Positions 16,984 through 25,015 of a DNA stretch of 32,092 bases are shown one piece after another. This stretch comes from Klebsiella pneumoniae (GTDB lineage: Bacteria; Myxococcota_A; UBA796; SXON01): positions 1 through 32,092 of the forward strand of contig CAMBIK010000015.1 in NCBI GenBank assembly GCA_945867435.1, given 5' to 3'. The notes under the pieces were generated by a model. That model had not been told where the DNA came from, ran no database searches, and was given only the letters and a program-made list of their open reading frames with translations. Position numbers and translations under genes: made by a program. The first letter of the stretch is position 1; every line of letters begins with the position of its first letter.

Positions 16984-17777
16984 GCGTCCAGGCGCTGGAG
17001 GAACCGTTCGGCGTGCTCGTCCGCGAAGCGGAAGTCGCCGAGATCGCCCGGCCACCATCCATGAAAGTCGGACCCGCCCGTGATCAAGAGGTCGAAGCGC
17101 TTCGCCAGCCTCCGAAGTCCGTTTCGGGTCGGGCGATCCATGCCGGGGCGCGCCGCTTCGACCCCGAGGAGGCCCGCGGCGGCGAAGGTGCCGAGAAAGG
17201 CATTCGCATCCGCCAACGAAGGGTGCGCCCAGCTGGGGATGGCGCCCCAGAGCCGCGCCAGCCGGATGACCTCCACGAAGGCGACGTCGATCAACGGCAC
17301 CACGTCGGAGCCGAGGTGCCGGAAGGCGTCGCTCGGGCGGCGCACCTTGCCGCTCGTGGCCAGGGCGGCAGCCAGGTGGAAGCGCGTGAGAGAGCGGACG
17401 CCGGCATGAGCTTCGGCATCGGCCTGGTCCGGCAACCCAAGGCGCTCGGCCGCGGCGTCGAAGCGCACGGCACGGGCGCGGGTACGGTCGCGCAGGAAGG
17501 CGCTCGCTTCCGGCGGCGGGGAACCGCGAAAGTACACGAGCAGGTGCAGCTCCTTCCCCTCGTGGGCACCGGAGACCTCCGCAGCAGCGATGATGCGCAG
17601 CGGACGCCCGTCGATCTCGACGATGCCAGGTTGAAGGACCGGATCGAGATCGTGGTCCGCGATGGCGAGCACATCGATCCCCCCGGCCGAAGCGCGCCGC
17701 ATGACCTCCGCCGCCGGGTACTTCCCATCGGACCGGTCGCTGTGAACGTGCAGATCAAGCTGGGGATGCACGGGCAT
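16980..17777 (-). CDS. PHP-domain phosphoesterase
   Basis: LDLHVHSDRSDGKYPAAEVMRRASAGGIDVLAIADHD; C-terminal GGSDFHG. Start could be 17789. Confidence 0.85.
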   Translation of the reverse strand: MPVHPQLDLHVHSDRSDGKYPAAEVMRRASAGGIDVLAIADHDLDPVLQPGIVEIDGRPLRIIAAAEVSGAHEGKELHLLVYFRGSPPPEASAFLRDRTRARAVRFDAAAERLGLPDQADAEAHAGVRSLTRFHLAAALATSGKVRRPSDAFRHLGSDVVPLIDVAFVEVIRLARLWGAIPSWAHPSLADANAFLGTFAAAGLLGVEAARPGMDRPTRNGLRRLAKRFDLLITGGSDFHGWWPGDLGDFRFADEHAERFLQRLDA

Positions 17778-17781
17778 CTGG

Positions 17782-18234
17782 CTACTCACGTTCCAGCTCG
17801 TCCAGGATGCGGCGTTGGGCGTCGAGGAAGGCTCGCATCTGGGCGAGGTGGTGCACGCGCGACGTGCGGAGGCGCATCAGGTGCTCCTGCAAGACGCGTT
17901 CCTCCGTACGGCTGGAAGTCAAGATCTGCTCGGCTTCGAGGCGGGCTTCACCGATGATCAAATCCGCCTCGCGGCGGGCGTTCTGTTCCATGTCGAGAGC
18001 GAGGCGACGGGCGAGGATCAGCGCTTCCTTGATATCGCCAGATTCAGCCTTCAATGCTCCAACTTCGCGGTCTCGTTCCAGCAGCACTTCGCGCAGCTTC
18101 AGGCTCTCTCGCAAGCTCGCTTCGAGCGCCTCCCTCGCCGAATCGAGGAACGCGTGCACGTCGGCGGGTTCGTAGCCCCCGCGACGGGCCGGACCGAACT
18201 GCTTCTGGAGAATGTCTAGCGGAGTGACGGACAT
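17782..18234 (-). CDS. DivIVA-domain coiled-coil protein
   Basis: MSVTPLDILQKQFGPARRGGYEPADVHAFLDSAREALEA followed by long coiled coil. Confidence 0.8.
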   Translation of the reverse strand: MSVTPLDILQKQFGPARRGGYEPADVHAFLDSAREALEASLRESLKLREVLLERDREVGALKAESGDIKEALILARRLALDMEQNARREADLIIGEARLEAEQILTSSRTEERVLQEHLMRLRTSRVHHLAQMRAFLDAQRRILDELERE

Positions 18235-18242
18235 TGGGTAGC

Positions 18243-19664
18243 CTAACGAATCACCACGATCGCGGCTTCGGGATAGCGCGAATGCAGGATCACCCGGGCG
18301 TCATCCGCATCCTGCGCAGCGGCGACGATGATGGCGGCATCGGTCACGGGGACCACCGAGGCCACGACCATCACGGGGCGTTCATCGGTATCTGTGCGGT
18401 AGCGACCATCCCGCGTTGCCATGACGGCCTTGTCGGCTGGAGAGGCACTGTGAAACAGCACTTCCGCCCGATTCGATGCTACAGAATACACATCGACGAA
18501 GGCCTCGTCCGAGGTGTCGAAGATCACCCCCGACGGGTCGCGCGCGGCGCTCACCGTGTAGCGTGGGGGAGGCTCACCCTTCTGCCCGGCGATGACGGCA
18601 GCCGCGAACGCGAGCGTCGCGACCAGCGCAGCGGCCACCCACCACCGCACCGCCGATGGCGCAGGCGCCCGGCGCGGCGGCAGAGGGTCCAAACCCCGAA
18701 CTTGGCCGAAGGGTAAGATCTGGGCGGCTTCCCTGAGGGCATCAAGCGCAGCACCGATCACGATGCCATCGACGATTCGCCCGGGCACCGATTCGCGAAC
18801 CACGCGGAGGGTTTCGCGCGGCGGCGCGCCCAGCTCCGCCTGTTCGCCCAAGGCGGCCAGCCCGGCTTCATCGAGAGCCACGACGAGCTGGTCGTCGGAC
18901 ACGCGCACCGCGCCCGGCAACGCCCGCAAGAGCGCCGGCAGGTGCTTGCGGCCGTCGGCATGCACCTGAACGAGCGTGAGCATCGTGTTGGGGGGAGGAA
19001 CCGCAAAATCAGGCGCAAACAGGTCGGATACCGCCAGCGCACCCTCTCGAATGAGCCGAAGCGCCCGACCGCATCGAGGGCAGGACTCGCCATGCGCATG
19101 TCCGATGTCGGTGGCCAACCCCCCAGGGCCCGGGCACCGATCTGCAGCCGCCAACGCCACGCGGACGACCAACCGGTCTACGCGGGCCGGTTCCCACCCT
19201 TCGGTGGGCACCCCATCTTCCGCGACGATCGCCCGCACCAGCTCGCGAACGGCCTCGCGCACCGGCCGCAGCAAATGAAGCTCGGTCTGCAGCTGCCGCG
19301 AGAGGTCTTCCAACGGGACACCGTCGCCGAAGTGCAGGCGGAACAGGGCCTCATGGATGGGGGTAGCAGTAGCGAGAACAGCCGCTCGCCACCGCGGGTC
19401 GGGCAGGATCTCCAGGTCGGGATCAACGGACCAGCGTTCGTAACGGTGCCGCCGCCGGACCAGAAACTCCCGCGTTGCAGCGGTCGCCATGGCTTCGGTT
19501 TCAGCGAGGCCGGCGGTCGGAGGCACGCGCCACGCCGCATGCTCGCGAGCCGCCCGCAGGAGCCCCGGCCGCATGCGAGTGCCGGAACACACGAGCTCCC
19601 AGGCGACCGCGATCGTAAGCGCACCCCAGTGACGACGAGCGGGGCTGTCGTCGTCGATGGGCAT
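18243..19664 (-). CDS. Membrane protein with sigma70-region-4-like segment, HxxxCxxC zinc motif and one TM helix
   Basis: IHEALFRLHFGDGVPLEDLSRQL; HGESCPRC; WWVAAALVATLAFAAAVIAG. ATG at 19664. Confidence 0.65.
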   Translation of the reverse strand: MPIDDDSPARRHWGALTIAVAWELVCSGTRMRPGLLRAAREHAAWRVPPTAGLAETEAMATAATREFLVRRRHRYERWSVDPDLEILPDPRWRAAVLATATPIHEALFRLHFGDGVPLEDLSRQLQTELHLLRPVREAVRELVRAIVAEDGVPTEGWEPARVDRLVVRVALAAADRCPGPGGLATDIGHAHGESCPRCGRALRLIREGALAVSDLFAPDFAVPPPNTMLTLVQVHADGRKHLPALLRALPGAVRVSDDQLVVALDEAGLAALGEQAELGAPPRETLRVVRESVPGRIVDGIVIGAALDALREAAQILPFGQVRGLDPLPPRRAPAPSAVRWWVAAALVATLAFAAAVIAGQKGEPPPRYTVSAARDPSGVIFDTSDEAFVDVYSVASNRAEVLFHSASPADKAVMATRDGRYRTDTDERPVMVVASVVPVTDAAIIVAAAQDADDARVILHSRYPEAAIVVIR

Positions 19665-19755
19665 GGGAAAGGAAGCGAGGAGACGGGGAGAGGCAGGTTC
19701 CACGGGCGGACCCTGGGGGGCGGTCAGCCTATCGCGTTGCCGGCGGTCGGCTCCC

Positions 19756-19812
19756 AAAAAGAGCAGGGCCCGCGTTGGGAGAGGCTTCCCCGATCCCTCC
19801 CAACGCGAGGCC
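19756..19812 (-). terminator. Rho-independent-like terminator downstream of a small ORF (minus strand)
   Basis: Stem GGCC(T)CGCGTTGGGAG / CTCCCAACGCGGGCC (15 bp, one bulge, 19767..19812), then CTGCTCTTTTT on the minus strand. Confidence 0.65.
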
Positions 19813-19823
19813 GGCCTTAGGGA

Positions 19824-19988
19824 CTACGCCGCCGCTTCACGCGATGTCGCGATCCCCTGCCCAAGCAGATCATTGATCACAGCGGCCGTCGCCACGCTCG
19901 CCAAGTCCTCATCGCCGTACATCCTGAGGAAGTGCTCATAGAAGTTTGAGATGAGGTCGCCGAGATTCGTGTCGATGGTCGGGTTCAT
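19824..19988 (-). CDS. Small 54-aa protein (not on supplied ORF track)
   Basis: MNPTIDTNLGDLISNFYEHFLRMYGDEDLASVATAAVINDLLGQGIATSREAAA; AGGAG SD upstream of ATG 19988 (alternative in-frame ATG 19994); terminator downstream. Confidence 0.7.
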   Translation of the reverse strand: MNPTIDTNLGDLISNFYEHFLRMYGDEDLASVATAAVINDLLGQGIATSREAAA

Positions 19989-20046
19989 GAACATCTCCTG
20001 GACTCGTTGGAAAGCACTGCAACTTCCGTTCCAGCGCTACCAGCCC

Positions 20047-20093
20047 CCAATTCGGCCCTTCAGGGCCCATCTTGAGAAGAATTTTCGAATTGG
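20047..20093. repeat. Inverted repeat CCAATTCG...CGAATTGG with inner GGCCCttcaGGGCC hairpin
   Basis: Arms 20047-20054 and 20086-20093, inner palindrome 20054-20067, between comF and the small ORF. Confidence 0.6.
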
Positions 20094-20115
20094 ACCGCCC
20101 GACTTCGCGACACTG

Positions 20116-20769
20116 TCAAGAAAATCCGACGTGCACCCGGCGCAGCGGTCCGGCCGCAGCGAGCACCAGGCAGGACACGCGATCGGCGCCCGCCGCGAGG
20201 ACCTCTGCGGCGGCCGCGTGCATCGAAGCGCCGCTCGTGAGCACATCATCGACCAGCAGCACCGTGCCGGTCAGCGGGCGCGCCACGGCGAACAGGTCGG
20301 CCCCCGCCGCCAATCGTTCCGCGTGGGAGCGGCGCGCCTGCGGCAGTCCCCAACGCCGCCGCAGCGCCGGCACCAGGGGCGCACCCGTCGCCGCGCACGC
20401 GGCTTCCGCGAGCCGCTCCGGCAGGTGAAACCCGCGCCACATCAGCCGCCACGGCGTCGTGGGCAAGAAAACCACGGCGTCGGCGTGCGGCAGAGACCCG
20501 CACGAAAGCGCCGTGGCGAAGTGCTCCACGAGCACGTCCACAGCGCGCAGATCGAGGTTGAACTTCGCACGCCGGACCAGCGTGCCGATGACCCCGGAGT
20601 AGGCGCCGAGCGCCCAGGCCCGGGCCAACAGGGTGTGCCGGGTCGGCAGCTCCTTGAGGCCGCCCGACAGTTCACCGGCGCAATCGGCGCACAGCACCGC
20701 CGTAGGATCCGGGGCCGCACCGCCGTTGGCGCAGCCGAGGCACTCGTGGGTGGAGAGCAGGTCGAGCAT
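20116..20769 (-). CDS. comF: ComF family phosphoribosyltransferase-like protein
   Basis: CxxC zinc motifs (CLGC, CADC) and VLLVDDVLTSGASM PRPP motif. Confidence 0.85.
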   Translation of the reverse strand: MLDLLSTHECLGCANGGAAPDPTAVLCADCAGELSGGLKELPTRHTLLARAWALGAYSGVIGTLVRRAKFNLDLRAVDVLVEHFATALSCGSLPHADAVVFLPTTPWRLMWRGFHLPERLAEAACAATGAPLVPALRRRWGLPQARRSHAERLAAGADLFAVARPLTGTVLLVDDVLTSGASMHAAAAEVLAAGADRVSCLVLAAAGPLRRVHVGFS

Positions 20770-20801
20770 GGCGCGGCAAGCTGTGCACCCGGCCTCGGAC
20801 G

Positions 20802-21212
20802 TCAATCCCCGTGGTGGTACGGACTGCCAGTTCGGATGGCGCACGCACGGTAGATCTGTTCGACCAGCACTACCCTTGCGACGGCATGATTGAACACCAT
20901 GGAGGAGAGGCGTAGGGTCTTCCAGGCGTTCTGGCGAACCTCGGCGTCCAGCCCGTAGGGACCGCCAATCACGAACACCAAGGGATGCGCTGCGGCGCGC
21001 ACGGCCGCCTCCAGCAGCTCCGCGAAGCCCTCGCTGGACCGCTCCTCCCCACGCTCGTCCAAGGCCACCATGCGCGCGCGGCCATTCAACTTCGGCAGCT
21101 TGTCCACCAGCTTAAAGGGAAACGTGCGTTGGATGCGCCGCCCCCAGTCCGAGCACGCTTCGTCCACCCACGCCGGCGCGCGGCCGCCGCCGGTCACGAC
21201 GACGATCTCCAC
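20802..21212 (-). CDS. rlmH: 23S rRNA (pseudouridine1915-N3)-methyltransferase RlmH
   Basis: VFVIGGPYGLDAEVR, ARVVLVEQIYRACAIRTGSPYHH. Confidence 0.92.
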   Translation of the reverse strand: MEIVVVTGGGRAPAWVDEACSDWGRRIQRTFPFKLVDKLPKLNGRARMVALDERGEERSSEGFAELLEAAVRAAAHPLVFVIGGPYGLDAEVRQNAWKTLRLSSMVFNHAVARVVLVEQIYRACAIRTGSPYHHGD

Positions 21213-21213
21213 C

Positions 21214-21609
21214 TTAGGGGTGCGCGGGAGCCCGCGGCCGTGGCACCGGAAGCCCCTTGGCGGTCAGGCCTTCGACATCGACCCGACTGGCGTCGGACCA
21301 CAGCGATTCAAGGTCGTAGAAGCCTCTCATCGGGGCGTCGAAGACATGAACGATCACATCCCCGAGATCGATGAGCACCCAGCGGGAGGCATCGAGACCC
21401 TCCACGCCCGTGGCGCGCTGCCCGACCTTCCGTAGGTCGTCGACGATGCCCTCTGCAATCGCCCGAACCTGCCGGCGGTTGGTGCCGTGGCAGATGACGA
21501 AGGCGTCGCAGTAGGAAGAAATGCCCTTCATATCGAGGATGACAATGTCCTCGGCCTTTCGCGCCGAGGCGGCCTCAGCGGCGGCTGTTGCCAGATCACG
21601 TGGTTCTAT
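21214..21609 (-). CDS. rsfS: Ribosomal silencing factor RsfS, apparent AUA start
   Basis: (I)EPRDLATAAAEAASARKAEDIVILDMKGISSYCDAFVICHGTNRRQV...WVLIDLGDVIVHVFDAPMRGFYDLESLW. No ATG/GTG/TTG upstream of the internal ATG at 21531. GAGGTG SD 5 nt before ATA. Confidence 0.85.
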   Translation of the reverse strand: MEPRDLATAAAEAASARKAEDIVILDMKGISSYCDAFVICHGTNRRQVRAIAEGIVDDLRKVGQRATGVEGLDASRWVLIDLGDVIVHVFDAPMRGFYDLESLWSDASRVDVEGLTAKGLPVPRPRAPAHP

Positions 21610-21618
21610 GACGACACC

Positions 21619-22065
21619 TCACGAGTTGATCACCTTGTAGGAAGTAAGGACGACATAGGTCACCCCATCCTCCCCTTTAAAACCCCGGCCCGCGAGCTTC
21701 AACGTTGCGCCGTCGTACCCCGCACGGACGATGGTTTCCAGCAGTTCGGTGGCGACAAGCAGCGCGCCATCGTTTGTGGCGGTGCGATACGGCGCGGCGA
21801 CGCGGCCCGCGGGGTCGGAGGCGCCAGCAATAATCTGACCGGCGAAGCTCCAATCACGGCCATCGCTAATCACCCGCCGTGCCATCAGGCCGGTCGCGTA
21901 AGACGAGTGACCTCCGAGGAGTGCCGCGGAGTGCGCGGCGTGGGCCGCCACTTCGTCGGTCACGGTCACGGCCTCCGCCCGTGCGGCGGCAACCGCATCG
22001 TCGTAGGGGCAAGCAAGGGCACCTTGAAGGGCGATGGCGACGAACAGGGCGGGGACGACAGGCAA
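21619..22065 (-). CDS. Secreted hypothetical protein
   Basis: TTG start at 22065 gives signal peptide MPVVPALFVAIALQGALA-CPYDDAV... Confidence 0.6.
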   Translation of the reverse strand: MPVVPALFVAIALQGALACPYDDAVAAARAEAVTVTDEVAAHAAHSAALLGGHSSYATGLMARRVISDGRDWSFAGQIIAGASDPAGRVAAPYRTATNDGALLVATELLETIVRAGYDGATLKLAGRGFKGEDGVTYVVLTSYKVINS

Positions 22066-22102
22066 GCGATTGAAGCTAGTGTAGCGGGGGAGCGCGCGAC
22101 GA

Positions 22103-22780
22103 TCAAGGGGCTTCGACCCCGGCGTCGCCTCCGATACGCGTCGCCGCGAACTGGAGTCGGGTGGTGCGGGTCTGATCGCGAGACGTTGTGCGCAGCGTGA
22201 CATCGCCAGCGAGGCGCACCGCCGTCGTCTCGTCGATCCACACCTGACCCTCCACGGAAAGCACGTCTCGACTGCGTCGACCCGCCGCAGCACCTGGAAC
22301 AAGTGCAAGGTTATACCTGCGTACCTTTCGCCCCTCGATGTCTTCCTCGCCGCCTTCGGTGTAGAGGATGCGAGACTCGGCGGCACCCAAAGCGGACACC
22401 CAGGGATCCGCGTCCAAGCCCAGCTCGGCGCGCAGCGGCTCCGCATCCGGGCGCGCCTTGAGACCCCCAGCACCCACCGAGGACCAGGCCTTCCCGCCGA
22501 ACACCCGGACCTCGCTCAATCGCGTGCCGTCCCGCTCGCGGATCCACTGCCAATGGCGGTCGTCCTGCCAGCGCAGGCGGGAGGTGTTCTTGACGGTGGA
22601 TGTCTGGCCCGCCGGCCGGCCCGTAACGACCTCCGTGTGTGCCTCCAGAATATGTGGGCCCAAGGCCGAAAAGGAGGCAACCGTGGTCTTCCGGGCGGCC
22701 GACGCGAGCGCCTCGGAGTTGACCCCTTCCGGCGAGCGGTCAGCGCAGGCCAGGCTCAGCAGCAGAAGGAGCAAGCTCAC
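22103..22780 (-). CDS. Lipoprotein
   Basis: GTG at 22780, (M)SLLLLLLSLACADRSP lipobox; overlaps the 3' end of obg. Confidence 0.65.
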   Translation of the reverse strand: MSLLLLLLSLACADRSPEGVNSEALASAARKTTVASFSALGPHILEAHTEVVTGRPAGQTSTVKNTSRLRWQDDRHWQWIRERDGTRLSEVRVFGGKAWSSVGAGGLKARPDAEPLRAELGLDADPWVSALGAAESRILYTEGGEEDIEGRKVRRYNLALVPGAAAGRRSRDVLSVEGQVWIDETTAVRLAGDVTLRTTSRDQTRTTRLQFAATRIGGDAGVEAP

Positions 22781-23765
22781 CCAGTTTGGACCATACCGAC
22801 TGTAAGAGGACAGGCACGCCTTGTCCCGAAACGGCACTGATCACGAGGACTTTGACCCCCACATCGGCGAACGATGCGCGCACCGTCGCCAACGCCTCGG
22901 CGTCGATCACATCGGCCTTGGTGAGCACCACAATCTCCGGGCGATCCACGAGATCTGTGTCGTAGCGGCGCAGCTCGTCGCGCAAAACCTGCCAGCGTTG
23001 GAGGGGCGTGCCCTCATCTTCCGCGAGCGAAACGAGGTGAAGGAGCATGCGCGTGCGCTCCACATGGCGGAGAAACTGGTGCCCGAGGCCGCGCCCTTCA
23101 GCGGCACCCTCGATCAGCCCCGGAATATCCGCCACCACGAAGCTGCCATCCGTGCCCATCGACACCACGCCGAGGTTGGGAACAAGGGTCGTGAATGGGT
23201 AGTCCGCGATCTTCGGCCTCGCGGCTGAAATAACTGAAATAAGCGTGCTTTTCCCGGCGTTCGGATAGCCGAGCAGGCCAACGTCGGCGACGAGCTTGAG
23301 TTCGAACCCCACCCTGCGGACGCAAGCGGGCCCGCCCGGCGTGGTCTCTTTCGGGGCACGGTTGGTGCTGGTCTTAAAATGCGTGTTCCCCAAGCCACCT
23401 TTGCCCCCCTCGACCAGGGTGCGCTCCTCGCCATCCACCAGCAGTTCAAACAGGATGAAGTCCTCGGCCAAATCCTTGATGGCCGTGCCCACGGGAACGC
23501 GAATGACCAGGTCGGCGCCGACCGCGCCCGTCATTTGCCGGATCCCTCCCCCCGTGCCATCTTCGGCGTACCACTGCGCCTTCGAACGCAGATCGAGCAG
23601 GCTGGTCAGCGAGGCATCGGCCCGCAGGATCACATGCCCCCCTCGACCCCCATCCCCGCCATCGGGCCCGCCATGAGGCACATACTTTTCCCGGCGCATC
23701 GAGGCACTTCCGCGCCCGCCACGCCCCGACCTCACCTCGATCTCTACCTCATCGATAAACCGCAT
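22740..23765 (-). CDS. obg: Obg/CgtA GTPase
   Basis: MRFIDEVEIEVRSGRGGRG, GYPNAGKST, DIPGLIEGAAEGRGLGHQFLRH, TKAD. Confidence 0.95.
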   Translation of the reverse strand: MRFIDEVEIEVRSGRGGRGSASMRREKYVPHGGPDGGDGGRGGHVILRADASLTSLLDLRSKAQWYAEDGTGGGIRQMTGAVGADLVIRVPVGTAIKDLAEDFILFELLVDGEERTLVEGGKGGLGNTHFKTSTNRAPKETTPGGPACVRRVGFELKLVADVGLLGYPNAGKSTLISVISAARPKIADYPFTTLVPNLGVVSMGTDGSFVVADIPGLIEGAAEGRGLGHQFLRHVERTRMLLHLVSLAEDEGTPLQRWQVLRDELRRYDTDLVDRPEIVVLTKADVIDAEALATVRASFADVGVKVLVISAVSGQGVPVLLQSVWSKLGELAPSAAEPGLR

Positions 23766-23815
23766 CGGGGCGCGCTATCAAGAAACGGGGGAAAGGGCTT
23801 GCCGCCCGGACATTT

Positions 23816-23846
23816 CATGGGCCTTGGATGCACGGAAAGCCCCATG
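23816..23846 (-). terminator. Hairpin downstream of the S1 protease gene
   Basis: CATGGGcCTT...AAGcCCCATG; 9 of 10 pairs. No strong U-tract. Confidence 0.3.
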
Positions 23847-23851
23847 GGGGA

Positions 23852-24898
23852 CTAACGAGGTACGCCCCGCCGGCGGTGCACTGCGGTCAGCGCGAGCGCA
23901 ATCAGGGCCACCGAGGCCCCGCCGGAGGTGGGCGTGGCGCAGAGGCCCAGGCCGGTGGTCTGGTAGTCCTCGCCCACGCCATCCGGCGTGGCAGGATCGT
24001 CGAAGGGGGCGTCGGAGGCACCGCCCGATCCCGTGTCGGTGTCGGTGTCCGCATCGGTGTCCGTGTCCGTGTCCGTGTCCGTGTCGGCATCGCCAGAGCC
24101 GGTGTCTGTGGTGCCGGTGTCTTCCCCGCCGTACATCTCCTCCCAGGAATACACATCGATGAAGGTCTCGATCCAATGGATGTAGGTGTCGATGCGCACG
24201 CCCCCGGTGGCGCCATCGGAACAGGGGCTGTTCCCCCCCTTGATCGCCCAAACGAAGCTGTTCACCACCTGCAGTTCGAAACCGCCGTTGGAGAGGATCT
24301 CCAAGCCAGCGCCCCCGGAATCTCCGGAGCACACGTTCTGACCGTCCACCGGGTCGTAGGCGTAGTGAAGCCAGGCGTCGTATTCGTACAAGGGCAGGTC
24401 AGCCCTACGCTTCTTCGTGCTGTCCTGAGCATTGTCTGACGTGATGCCCCAGCCCACATAGCGGTAGTCGTTCCCCACGTCTGCGTTGCGCAGCGCGGTC
24501 TTGTTCACCGGCATCGGATCGATCGAGGTGATCGACGATCGAAGCTCCACCATCGCGATGTCGTACTGGCTGGCCTGGCCATCCCAGCTCGGGTGGGTGG
24601 TCCAGTTCTTGACCCCCGCCGAATCGGTAATGCCGGCCGACTTGTCCAGGTCGTACCCCACGAGCGCGTAGTGGTCGGTCATCCCGTAGTCGGTCTCGTT
24701 CGAGGCGAAGGCATCGGCGCAATGAGCGGCCGTGACGACCCATTTCGCGTGAATGAGCGTTCCCGAGCAGAAGTTGGCCCCGTAGCCGCGCGAATCCGCC
24801 GAATATAGAGTTACAACCTGCGGATAATCTTGGGTGGTTTCCCCGTTGACGATCGGCGGCGGCGGGGCGGCGAGCGAGAGGGAGAACATCAGCAGCAT
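23852..24898 (-). CDS. Secreted trypsin-like (S1) serine protease with (DT)n linker and C-terminal anchor-like tail
   Basis: IVNGETTQDYPQVV, VVTAAHC, YDIAMVEL, CSGDSGGAG triad; DTDTDTDTDTDADTDTDT; tail GLCATPTSGGASVALIALALTAVHRRRGVPR. Confidence 0.9.
   Translation of the reverse strand: MLLMFSLSLAAPPPPIVNGETTQDYPQVVTLYSADSRGYGANFCSGTLIHAKWVVTAAHCADAFASNETDYGMTDHYALVGYDLDKSAGITDSAGVKNWTTHPSWDGQASQYDIAMVELRSSITSIDPMPVNKTALRNADVGNDYRYVGWGITSDNAQDSTKKRRADLPLYEYDAWLHYAYDPVDGQNVCSGDSGGAGLEILSNGGFELQVVNSFVWAIKGGNSPCSDGATGGVRIDTYIHWIETFIDVYSWEEMYGGEDTGTTDTGSGDADTDTDTDTDTDADTDTDTGSGGASDAPFDDPATPDGVGEDYQTTGLGLCATPTSGGASVALIALALTAVHRRRGVPR
24033..24090. repeat. Imperfect 6-bp tandem repeat (GTGTCC/GTGTCG) encoding the Asp-Thr linker
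   Basis: Direct reading of successive gtgtcN units, two interrupted by gcatcg. Confidence 0.85.
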
Positions 24899-25015
24899 CG
24901 GAAGCTCCGAGAGCCCGCACCATAGCCTAGCCCGAGGCGCACCGCGTCAGGGTTCCGCGAAGGCCGAGGGGCCGCGCCTTGCCGCATCGCGTCCTCGGTG
25001 GCAAGCTGCCGCCCC

